NCBI GenBank assembly: GCA_032433595.1 | Contig: JASWJB010000194.1 | Span: forward strand, 1 to 64,000 | Length of the DNA stretch: 64,000 bases | Direction of reading: 5' to 3' | Source of the DNA: Conoideocrella luteorostrata | Lineage: Eukaryota; Ascomycota; Sordariomycetes; Hypocreales; Clavicipitaceae | Shown here: in pieces, positions 31,329 through 42,308 of the stretch | How positions within the stretch are numbered: the stretch's first letter is position 1 | How the letters are laid out: each line of letters begins with the position of its first letter | Made by a program: the position numbers and the translations under genes | Notes under the pieces: model-generated | What the model was told of the DNA's origin: nothing | Seen by the model: only the letters and a program-made list of their open reading frames with translations | Databases searched by the model: none

Positions 31329-33086
31329 TTATGCATCGCCCCAAATGTCTGCTATTCTGTGGCTCAACGCCTTGCTGAACTTTTTCCGGCCTACCAAATG
31401 ACTGAGTTGGTTGCATATGAGCTCTCGCTTCCGCTTATTGCCCTGCTCTCCGGAACCGCAAGCTTGGAAAGCTTGGACAAAATCGTACGGCGTGAGCCAG
31501 CTTTTTTGAATCTCCAGTGCGCGCTCTCCTGTCACACCTCTTGTAGTCATCAACATCTTCAAAAATACGTCTCGTAGTGTCATGAGTTCTGATTTCGATG
31601 CTAAAGAGGAAAAGGCCTCGTAGGTTACGTAGAATCCCATGGACGGCTGCGTACGCCGTAAATTTTCCAAAAGAGGGAGGTAATTTTGAGGCGTGATCAT
31701 TTTCGACGGAATTATGTGTAATGTCTGTTTTTCGTACTTTCTTTTGAGCACTGCCGTTAAACGCGACAGGTACTTGACGGTTTCATCCATTTTCGTCGTT
31801 CTCTTAACAAAGTATCCATTCACAACCTGGGTAGAGGCAATGGCAGACTGGACGGCTTCTTCATATCTCTGCCACGTAGTAGCGTCGATGGATATGTCTT
31901 CGATAATGTAAATGACTTTTTTGACACCAGAGCGCTTGAGCCTAAATTTTTGCTCATGGAATCGTCCGTCCTTTATACTCCCGATCAGATCGTCCAATCT
32001 CTTGCGTTCCACAATCCAGTCTAACACAACCTCATCGCCTTCAGCACCTAATCTCTGGAGTAAGGTAGAATCATGACACTTGGCAACCCATTGAGCATCA
32101 CCAACTTCAAGGCTTCTCATAATTGGTGCAGCGTCTTGTTTCGCGAGCTCGTCTTGCATATAGTCGCGATCAGTTTTAGCTCTGACCTCGTGTACGTCCA
32201 AGACAAGACGAACAGTAAAGGATCCTGGTGGCAGTTTGATGGGATTAAAGCCAGGTAGTGATCCGTCCATCATAGTCTCAGTTGTAGTGGCGTGATCGTT
32301 TGATGCAGTTTCGTCATCAAGAGTAATCAGATCAGCAGACGTGGAATGCTCAGCACTGGGGTGTGCAGAAGGTGCTCCCTGCTGACGTTGAGGCTGGTTT
32401 TCTTTCCGCTGACCATCATCCTTGTTCTCGGACCTCCATTGAGGAGTCTCTTTAATCCTCCTTACAACATCCCAACCCTCGTCAGTCAAGGCATAGCGCC
32501 GTAAAGGTCTTCCTCTTTCATAAACAAGTTCCTTTTGTACCAATGTCTTCATTGAGCTCCAAGCCGTATAAAACTTGGTGGGGTCGCTGGGGGCAGTGAA
32601 TGAAGCATCACAATGTGGCTGTGATGCTTCAATTAGATCTGCTTTCGTTAACCCCACTGAGGTATCGTCAGGGAGAATAGACAGTCCAATCAATAAAGCA
32701 TATGCACCAGAGCGAAAGCCCGGAACATACGCCTTTGGCTGTTTTGTCTTGCGCTTTTTAGGTGCTGGGCCATCTTGAGCAGCTCCTCTCTCTTCCCTCT
32801 GCGCTCTTTCGGCGGCCTTCCTCACTTGAGGATGTTCTGGCATTGGGAGGCCATTTCCGTGACAGTGTTTTTTAAGCATGTCGGTCAAACGCTCACAAAG
32901 CTTGGGGCCGAATCCTTTCAGCTGCTGCAATTCTGCAGGGTGCTGGAAGACGAGAGGGCATGCCTTGAGAGATTCGTAGGCGTTTCGATAGGTGGTGAAG
33001 CCCTTGCTGTTACGTTCCCGGGCATTATCCAACCACTCTTTGACCCAAGCGAGCAATTGTGGGTTAGCACATTCTTCATCGGCCAT
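31329..33086 (-). CDS. MUS81: Structure-specific endonuclease subunit MUS81
   Basis: A single exon of 585 residues. An N-terminal helix-hairpin-helix (LKGFGPKLCERL, about 56-67) is followed by a basic linker (KKRKTKQPK), a winged-helix region (about 125-210), and the XPF/ERCC4 nuclease domain from about 290, with D297 in VLDVHEVR and the catalytic core ERKRLDD at 360-366. A C-terminal HhH region closes the protein. With its partner EME1/MMS4 it cuts stalled forks and nicked Holliday junctions in S and M phase. No frame breaks are seen. The start at 33086 is the first ATG and matches the family's N-terminal PQLLAWVKEW. Confidence 0.96.
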   Translation of the reverse strand: MADEECANPQLLAWVKEWLDNARERNSKGFTTYRNAYESLKACPLVFQHPAELQQLKGFGPKLCERLTDMLKKHCHGNGLPMPEHPQVRKAAERAQREERGAAQDGPAPKKRKTKQPKAYVPGFRSGAYALLIGLSILPDDTSVGLTKADLIEASQPHCDASFTAPSDPTKFYTAWSSMKTLVQKELVYERGRPLRRYALTDEGWDVVRRIKETPQWRSENKDDGQRKENQPQRQQGAPSAHPSAEHSTSADLITLDDETASNDHATTTETMMDGSLPGFNPIKLPPGSFTVRLVLDVHEVRAKTDRDYMQDELAKQDAAPIMRSLEVGDAQWVAKCHDSTLLQRLGAEGDEVVLDWIVERKRLDDLIGSIKDGRFHEQKFRLKRSGVKKVIYIIEDISIDATTWQRYEEAVQSAIASTQVVNGYFVKRTTKMDETVKYLSRLTAVLKRKYEKQTLHIIPSKMITPQNYLPLLENLRRTQPSMGFYVTYEAFSSLASKSELMTLRDVFLKMLMTTRGVTGERALEIQKSWLTPYDFVQAFQACGSGEQGNKRKRELICNQLSHLVGRKKFSKALSHRIADIWGDA

Positions 33087-34406
33087 GGTGATAACAGTCG
33101 CCGGCTTGCAAGCGCGTAGTCCCAGAAGAATTGGTCAATATGAAGCGATCAAAGCAAATGACGCGCGAAAATTCCAAAGCAAATTAAAATCGAACTCTAT
33201 TGTGAGAAGAGCGACGTTTCCCTCCAAAAAAAAAAAACCCCCCAAAAAAAAAGTTATCCGACGAGGCAGAGCAAGGATGAAGCCATCAACGCTTTTCTTG
33301 GCTTTGATGCGCGTCGGCGTGCAGGTGGGTGACCTGCCCTGTCGACGGAATCGCGAAAGCACGTGCGCGACAGAATTGTTGTTCTGGTGGGTTTGTTCAA
33401 GGCGGGTCTCATTGCTAGCTGATGACGACACAGCAGACGGAGGATTGATGGGTTGGTGTGGTTACATAGTGGGCGTTCGGGGCTCGCGGCTCCTGCTGCC
33501 ATGCCGGTCAGTGTGCTGGGTGGTCGAGGTCAAGGTGTCGACAAATTAATCGAGACATCCAGGGCAGAGACAGAGTGCGTTGGCAGGCCCAGATGTTTCG
33601 ATTAATCTGTTAGGCGCGTGGAGGTCTACCAAACGACTGATGAGGTCCCTCTCTAAACGATGATGGTTAGTACTGCTGATTTCCGCCACCTCAATGTATA
33701 TTCTCGAGGTTCTAGGGCCAGTGGTCGTGGGATCTGGATATAATTCATAGATAAGAAATGGGACCAACCTCCGGACATCATGTCAGCACATGGGCATTTC
33801 TTCGATATTCCCCACACGTTGAAGGACTGCAAGCAGTAAGAGTTGAGATGACAAACGCCAGACGGCAACAGAACAATGCCGCCCCGTAACAGCAACCAGA
33901 CACAGATAGTTACACACAGAAGTAAATAAATGTAAATAAATATACTCCGCATGTATAATCTGACCTAGATAGATGCACAAAGACAAAGAAGACGCAAGCC
34001 AGGGTCCAACCGCCGCACGCACTGTTACAGTCTGCACCTGGCTGCCTCAAATGCTACCTACTCCACTTCCTGCTGGCGGGGCTGTCATGAACCTCGTATT
34101 TCCCTGGGAGCTAGCTAGGCAGACTCGGATCCAAAACGAGGATATTCCTGCACTGTATTAACAAGGAAACGAATCTAGGACCATGCCTATGGGTCTCAAT
34201 GGGTCTACTGCTTTAATGACCCTTCAATGAACTCTATGCTCAGCATCATCCCACGTATTTGCTGCGACTGCCGTTGCTCCATGCTATCCATGTACCTATA
34301 AACCATGGGATCCCCTCCCCCACTCGCCATCTCGCATTTTGCCTCCCACACTGTTCCCATATATGTCCTGGTCCTCTTGGATACCCGTACCACTGCTGCC
34401 ACTGTT
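33087..34406. other. Intergenic region upstream of MUS81
   Basis: It holds the MUS81 promoter, A12-C7-A9 homopolymer runs at 33226-33251 and several AT-rich ORFs without family features. No gene is supported. Confidence 0.5.
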
Positions 34407-34700
34407 CTAATTATAAGCAAGCTGGCGCATTAGTTCATTAAGTGTCTGAGCTGCTCCAGGCAACTCAAAAGAAGCACCACCAGACCGGGCCTGCGCAAAG
34501 CCAGTCAGATTGAGTGAGAGGGAATCTAGTATTGGTGGAACCCCACCAGAGCATCGACCCAATAATAAAAAGCGCTGCCTCGCTACCTTTCCGTCATCCT
34601 CTTCCAGCTTCGTGAGCTCTTGCCACATCGACTTTGGCCCTGAGGTACGTACAACTTCGAATTGCTTGAGAATCTCATCTTGACACAATCGCCATTTCAT
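34407..34700 (-). CDS. Small hypothetical protein, divergent from PCM1
   Basis: A 97-codon ORF starts MKWRLCQDEILKQFEVV immediately after an in-frame stop, so 34700 is the natural start. It has a Lys/Glu-rich helical first half and a Gly/Ser/Leu-rich second half ending AAQTLNELMRQLAYN. Codon use looks coding and a coding-like continuation exists in another frame past 34407 (NSGSSGTGIQEDQDIYG), so a short intron may extend it to about 130 residues. I do not recognise the family. Its start is only 118 bp from that of the divergent PCM1 gene, so it would share that promoter. It may instead be a chance ORF. Confidence 0.35.
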   Translation of the reverse strand: MKWRLCQDEILKQFEVVRTSGPKSMWQELTKLEEDDGKVARQRFLLLGRCSGGVPPILDSLSLNLTGFAQARSGGASFELPGAAQTLNELMRQLAYN

Positions 34701-34817
34701 TCAATCGTCAACTCCAGCCTGCGGGCTTTTGCTCACAAGATGCCTTTTAATGTCAACATCAACTAATACGTTACATTTCAGATACCCCACCACCCCAAAC
34801 AGAACCCCCCCTCCAAC

Positions 34818-36517
34818 ATGGATGCAAAGATCCTCGAAGCGTCGGCAAAATACCCTATTGTCGCCGGCCAAACCTACAAATATGGCACGGCAGGCTTCCG
34901 AATGAAAGCTGATTTGCTTACTGGCGTGTCATTCCGAGTTGGTCTACTGGCCGGTTTACGCAGCCGTGCGCTTAATGGTCAGGCCATTGGTGTCATGATC
35001 ACCGCAAGCCACAACCCAGCTGTTGACAATGGTGTCAAGATCGTCGACCCCATGGGAGAGATGCTTGAACAGGAGTGGGAGGCTTTTGCTACGCGCCTGG
35101 TAAACTGCCCTACCGATCAGGAGCTTCTCAACACCTACAAGTCTCTTGCTGCGCAGCTCAAGGTCGACGAGAACACCCCTGGCCGCGTCGTTTACGGCCG
35201 TGATACTCGCCCGTCTGGCCACAGTCTTGTTACAGCCTTGGCTGCTGCTCTAGATGCCACGGGCATTGAATTTACCGACTACAAAATTTTGACAACCCCT
35301 CAACTTCACTATCTCACTCGCTGTGTCAACACAGAAGGCACCCCCAAGGCTTATGGCGACACCAGCGAAGCCGGCTACTACAAGAAGTTTGCCGATGCCT
35401 TTGTTCGTGCACTCAGAGGAAGGAAGGTTAAGGGTCAGCTCACTGTAGACTGTGCCAACGGTGTTGGTGGTCCAAAGTTCTCCGAGATGCTGAAATACAT
35501 CCCCAAGGATGTTACTGGCTTCGACGTCAAGGTCGTGAACGACGACGTTCTCCGACCAGAAGTGCTGAATCTCGATGTAAGTATCCGAGGCTCTTCAACA
35601 GTCTATAAATGTCAGGATCTTGACCGTTGCAAATTGGCCTACTAACAAATTATTCGCAGTGCGGTGCCGACTTTGTCAAGACTAAGCAGCGGGCTCCTCA
35701 AAACCCCAAGCCGGTGCCTGGAGCTCGTTGCTGCTCTTTCGATGGCGATGCCGATCGCCTGATTTACTACTGGGTCGACCCCGAAACGGGCTTCTTTATG
35801 TTGGATGGCGATCGAATTTCCTCCCTCGCTGCCTCATTCATTGGTGACCTCATTCGCTCTGCTGGCCTGGACGATGACTTGCGAATTGGAGTTGTGCAGA
35901 CAGCCTACGCCAATGGTGCAAGCACCAACTACATTGAAAAGCACCTGCAGTTACCAGTTGTATTCACTCCTACCGGTGTCAAGCATCTGCACCATGCAGC
36001 CTGTCAGTTTGATGTCGGTGTCTACTTTGAGGCCAATGGCCACGGAACCGTCGTTTTCTCGCAGGAGGCTATGAGCACGTTCCGAGAAAAGGAGCCTCAA
36101 TCGCCTGCTCAGAAGGATGCTCTTGATACTCTTGCTGCAGTTGGCGACTTGATAAACCAGACTGTCGGTGATGCCATCTCTGACATGCTCATGGTTGAGG
36201 TTATTTTGGCCCACAAAGGTTGGACTTTGAAGGACTGGGCCATGACATACACCGATCTGCCCAACCGTCTTGTACGCGTGGAGGTTGGCAACAAGGATCT
36301 GTTTCAAGCAACCGATGCTGAGCGACGTCTCAGCCACCCACCCGGCGCACAGGATGAAATTGACCATGTTGTTCAGAAGTATACTACGGCTCGTTCATTT
36401 GCTCGTGCAAGTGGCACGGAAAATGCCTGCCGAGTATATGCTGAAGCTGCCACCCGCTCCGAGGCGGACGAGCTTGCAAACAAGGTTGCTCAGATTGTTA
36501 AGCAGTTCGGGTCGTAG
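34818..36517 (+). CDS. PCM1: Phosphoacetylglucosamine mutase
   Basis: Exons 34818-35576 and 35660-36517 give 538 residues, the family size. The active-site serine motif ITASHNP carries S64. The metal-binding loop FDGDADR is at about 280-286, just after the intron, and the C-terminal phosphate-binding loop FARASGTENACRVYAEA is intact. The enzyme (AGM1/PCM1) converts GlcNAc-6-phosphate to GlcNAc-1-phosphate, feeding UDP-GlcNAc for chitin, N-glycans and GPI anchors, so it should be essential. The GTAAGT donor and TTCGCAG acceptor keep phase 0 (NLD|CGADFVKTK). Confidence 0.97.
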
Positions 36518-37374
36518 GAGGTTTCCTGGCGTTGACAATTGGAAAAGGCGATATGACTGAAATGACGCATCATATGACTAATGTAGGCGGCATGGGTGGA
36601 GGGAGAAATATCCCAAGAGAAACCAAAAAACGGTGTGGATGATGTGACGTCTGATGACTAAAAAGTGCAATTGACCCGTTGTCGCGCGCATACTTTATAT
36701 AAAACCAAAGACAGATGAGAAACTAGGGCTATTCTATTGTTAGTGTTTCCTTTTGATTCTTTTTTTTTTTCCCTTCTTTGCTGTCTCTACGTTCAAGCCG
36801 GTGAATGAATTCAAATCAGCCTTCTTGGGATCTTGTAGAGGCTATTATAGTATTTGTTTACCATCACCTGGCAGACAGAATCCGGGGCTATGCGCAATGA
36901 AATATCGTTTTGGTTCGTTGTTTGCTTTGAAAAGAGTTTTATCAAAAGCCGATAGCAAGTTTATTGTCTATCTAAACCCGATTGAACCCCAGCAAAACCT
37001 AGTGGGAAAATAGAAACTATTCGCTGTCAAGCTCCTTCCTACCCGCCCTTCCTCCCAGTCTACTGAAATGGCTTCTCTTTTTTGCTTTTGTTTGTTCACT
37101 AATTACGACACATCCCATACAAATGTGACACCTCCTTTCAAAGCTGTCTATCTTGCAGCTACGTAGCTTCATGATGTTCATGAAAAAGATTTCGACATAT
37201 GTTTTATCCTCTTGTGCCAGAACAACTCTTGTTCTTCTTGGTCTTGGTCTTGGTCTTGGTCTACTTCTTTCTGCTTTCTCTTGGCCTTCTCGTGAATATC
37301 ATCATTGACATAATGCGCGCATGACTCATCTAGACGTCCGTCCGGTCTGCGGATATTACCTCACTGACGGTAGT
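36518..37374. other. 3' intergenic region, PCM1 / PRMT1
   Basis: Between convergent genes. It contains a T11 run near 36760 and a TCTTGG tandem tract (about 37234-37261). No gene supported. Confidence 0.5.
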
Positions 37375-38827
<1,453 letters not shown>

Positions 38828-39838
38828 TTTACTTCGAATGACCCTGAATGACTCTGAAAGATACAAAATAACTTCACAGGGAGGGGGGGGATAGATTATT
38901 TTCGGCGGGATTGGCGGCGGGACCACGAGGTTTGGCTATTAGAGAGACTGTAAATCGCAGACCGCAAGGACGACGGTAGCAGGTAGCACGAGAACGCAGG
39001 GTGCAGGTTTTGTCGGGCAGAAAATAATTTAGCAGCGTCACCGCCTTACGCTAGAGAGTGTCTGAGTCGCTGGACTGGACTGGATGGCGGGACCAATCTG
39101 AAGATTTGGACCCTGCAAACGGCCCGCCCAGCCCTGGCGCCACTTCAAGTACAGCGCTAAGAGAGAAAATCTTTGGCGGGACTGGCTGCAGTTGCGCTGG
39201 CGCAAGCCTCGCGTACCACGGACGATGCACGCTGTGTGGTACAGTGTAAAGCTAGCTAGCAACTAATGAGTGAGAGGGGAGAGACATAAAGACAAAATTC
39301 AGATGCAATGAGCTTTGAACAGTCTAATATTGACGAAGTGGAAGATTAAGATACTTCACCTTTGAAATGACTTATGATAGTGGCAGTTAATATCAGCAGG
39401 TGGCGCGGCAAGTCGCTATACTGACTCGCCCACTTTCAGTGGCAATAGCTAACGGTTTTGACACAACCAACCTGATCTCAGAACACGCCATATCGCATCA
39501 ACTCGTATCAATACGAATAATACCAGGCAATGTACACAGGTTGTGCTAGCTAGCCAAGAAGAGTCTCGAATCTAATCACGCCAAGAAACCTCACTTAGTT
39601 CATTTCTGTTTGATTACTCAATAGCCTATGCACCATGCATTTAATCCCCCACAGCAGTCTTTACTTGTGTTGCCGTGCCATGATAATCTCTTTGTATATC
39701 TTCACCTCTTTTGGTCCCAAAGAACGCCTCCAACGCCATTACATGCGACAAAAGAATGACAATACATCTCAAACAGAAAACAGAGAACCCCGCCTCTGCA
39801 GTCCCCGTACCGAGTTCACGGCATGCTCGATCGCTCAA
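38828..39838. other. Intergenic region between PRMT1 and NSA2
   Basis: It holds the PRMT1 promoter and the NSA2 3' flank. A GC-rich part (about 39060-39240) gives ORFs on both strands without family features. No gene supported. Confidence 0.5.
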
Positions 39839-40710
39839 TCACACCAGCAGCACGCTGTTGATGCAGCCCTCATTCTCAGGATTGTTCGTCACCTGCGCAT
39901 ATCTACCCCAAACGACCTTTCCACCAGCCGTTACCAAGCCCAACTCGCTGACATTGACCTCGAGGACGGTACCCTTCGTCAGAACACCCAACTGTGTATA
40001 AAGAGGGTTCTGGGGGTTCTTCTTGACGCTGATAATCGGCAGTTGAACAGTGACTCCGAGCTCGGGATGTGTAACATTGGCCTTCTTGTAGCGCAGACCC
40101 ATTGGACGGATAAATCGCTCGTACTTGGGGTTTCTTCGCGTGAAGTCCTGCCCCACAAAGGTAGGCTTCGTAACCATACGTTTCCAGCCCTTCTTCTGGA
40201 TCTTCTTGCCGGTCTTGACCACACTAAACATTTCCTCCTCAGAGATACCGCGGACCTTGGGCAGCGGCACGGCAAACTTGGCCGCCTTCTCGGCTCGCTT
40301 GTTCTTGATGGCGCTGCTGAGAGCCTTGGCGTTGGATGGGTTCGTCCGGTCAAGCAGATAGGAGGGCATCGGCGTGGATGGTTCCTTCTCGTCGGCCGTT
40401 TTGACATTTCGCTCCTCGTGAGCCTTGATCTGTTTCTTCATCTGGATCTTCTCCTTGTGCCGCTTCTGCTGGTGCAGCTTAGCCCGTAGGCCGCGCAGGT
40501 TCTGCGCATCCTGGGAAGCCTTGTGGCCCTCACGGGCGGTTCTCTTGCGGACTCGTTCTTCATGATCGAGGCGGCGGCCGTGCAGCTTGCGCCACCTTTC
40601 CATGTACTCGTTCTGAGGCTGTAGAAATTGTTAGACCAACACCATTTTGGTACCAAGTCTTTCGCCGCCAAATGTCCCTCCTTCCCCCTACCCCTTTTCA
40701 AACGTACCAT
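39839..40710 (-). CDS. NSA2: Ribosome biogenesis protein NSA2
   Basis: Exons 40708-40710 (the ATG alone) and 39839-40618 give 260 residues, the exact family length. The intron starts directly after the start codon (ATG|GTACGT) and ends CTACAG, giving [20 protein letters not shown] as in NSA2 of other eukaryotes. A very basic N-terminal half ([20 protein letters not shown]) is followed by the S8e-like beta-barrel ([17 protein letters not shown] element seen as [20 protein letters not shown]) and the C-terminus [12 protein letters not shown]2 joins pre-60S particles and is needed for ITS2 (27S) pre-rRNA processing. Divergent from the mitochondrial L21 gene over about 350 bp. Confidence 0.96.
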
Positions 40711-41057
40711 ATTTGCTGTATTTGCCCGACGCTGGGAACTTGTCCTAAATTGTTGTCGAGAGGTGTGGAGCTAAAGTTGAAATTTCGCCCGACCGCCAAA
40801 GAAAAAAAGTGGCAGGCACGAAAAAGGTGAACAAGCCCCACTACTCACTCGGTGCTCGACCCCGGTTGTCGGCGCAATGTTTCTCCGAGCTACTCACCTA
40901 AACTTTCTGAGTAACTATCGCCCAATTGTACCTGACGAGCTCCAATCTTCTGATTCTTGTAGAGACAGCTTACCCGCCTGCCTGCCTGCCCATTGGAAAG
41001 TCCACGGCGAAAAGTGCCCTCTTCCATAACGAAGAGGCACGCAGGTGCATTCTCATC
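40711..41057. other. Bidirectional promoter region, NSA2 / mitochondrial L21
   Basis: A 347-bp spacer between divergent genes for cytosolic ribosome assembly and a mitochondrial ribosomal protein. No gene inside. Confidence 0.55.
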
Positions 41058-41687
41058 ATGAGCAGAGCACTTTTGCGCTCCGTCCTGGAGCTCCGGGCAC
41101 CACCCACCTCAACCCGTATTATTCGTCCTACATTCGCGCTGCTCCCCCAACACAGCCGTTCCTTTAACAGCACCACACCCATCATCGAACCAGCTCTACA
41201 ACCTCATGTGAACAACGCCCCCAACCCTACCGAAGACCAAGTCCGACCCCTGGCTTTCAAGAAGAGTCACCCTACCGCACCGCCGACACCCATTCAAGAC
41301 TCCGTCAAGAATTTGCTCCCCTTTCTGGTCGCCCAACCAGGCCACTATATTACCATCCACATTCATGGATTCCCCTATCTCGTCCAGGAAGGCGACCAGA
41401 TCCGTCTCCCATTTCGCATGCCAGGCGTACTGCCGGGCGACATCCTGCGCCTAAATCGAGCCAGCATTATCGGTAGTAGGGACTACACAATGAAGGGGGC
41501 ACCACACATTGATGACCGGATATTTGAGTGTCGCGCTACGGTCCTCGGGGTAGAATCAGAGCCCATGCGTATAAAGATTAAGAAGAAGCGGAGACAGCGA
41601 CGAATGAGACAGGCCAAGAGCAAGCATCGGTATACTATTTTGCGAATTTCCGAACTCAACATCAAGAATTTGGAGGAGGTGGAATAA
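41058..41687 (+). CDS. MRPL49: Mitochondrial large-subunit ribosomal protein bL21m
   Basis: A single exon of 209 residues from the ATG at 41058; the ORF is open further upstream, but the region lacks coding character and this ATG opens a typical mitochondrial presequence (SRALLRSVLELRAPPTSTRI, Arg-rich and without acids). The L21 fold follows: GHYITIHIHGFPYLVQEGDQ, RLPFRMPGVLPGDILRLNR, then the RNA-binding basic segment IKIKKKRRQRRMRQAKSKHR and YTILRISELNI. It corresponds to yeast Mrpl49. A T9-A17 tract lies about 40 bp after the stop. Confidence 0.9.
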   Translation: MSRALLRSVLELRAPPTSTRIIRPTFALLPQHSRSFNSTTPIIEPALQPHVNNAPNPTEDQVRPLAFKKSHPTAPPTPIQDSVKNLLPFLVAQPGHYITIHIHGFPYLVQEGDQIRLPFRMPGVLPGDILRLNRASIIGSRDYTMKGAPHIDDRIFECRATVLGVESEPMRIKIKKKRRQRRMRQAKSKHRYTILRISELNIKNLEEVE

Positions 41688-42308
41688 CTGTTGGAGGCAA
41701 CGAATGACACAATAAGACATGACGGCTTTTTTTTTAAAAAAAAAAAAAAAAATCGGTTTTCAGTTGTTTATTGGAAGATCAGAACCTGTATTGTATACTT
41801 GACATAAACGGATAGTGTTCCCAATATGTCTCAATACCAGTTAGGCTGGCTGTATAATAGTAACAATAGCAATTCACACAACAAGACGCTTTATTTTAAG
41901 CGCACATTCAATCATGACCCTATGTTTCAGAGCATCTAGAGGGCCAAGCCTCGTAAAATGATACATCGCAATCTACAGGTCAAGCAAAGTATCATTCAAA
42001 ACACGCCCCTGCTCAACTAAACAAACTTGAACGCAAGTTTTATGCTATGAAACTCCATAAAAACGAAATCCAAGTATCAAAGGTATTCGGCCCAAAAGTA
42101 CGGTGCATTTGGCACAACGAAAGACAAGAATGCATACTCCCCAAACACCAAGCGTAATGCCTGTGGCTAAGTCTGTATAATAATAAAATAGAAAAGAAGC
42201 TTCTCATAAACCAAAATACACCAGTGTAATCCGTCTTTTTGGTATTCAACATTAAGTAGGAATTAGGCAGTCCGCCTCTTCATTCGATCGTCAAGCTTGT
42301 GATGACAC
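41688..42308. other. 3' intergenic region, MRPL49 / MPS1
   Basis: Between convergent genes. T/A homopolymer run at about 41726-41751; otherwise AT-rich with no supported gene. Confidence 0.55.
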
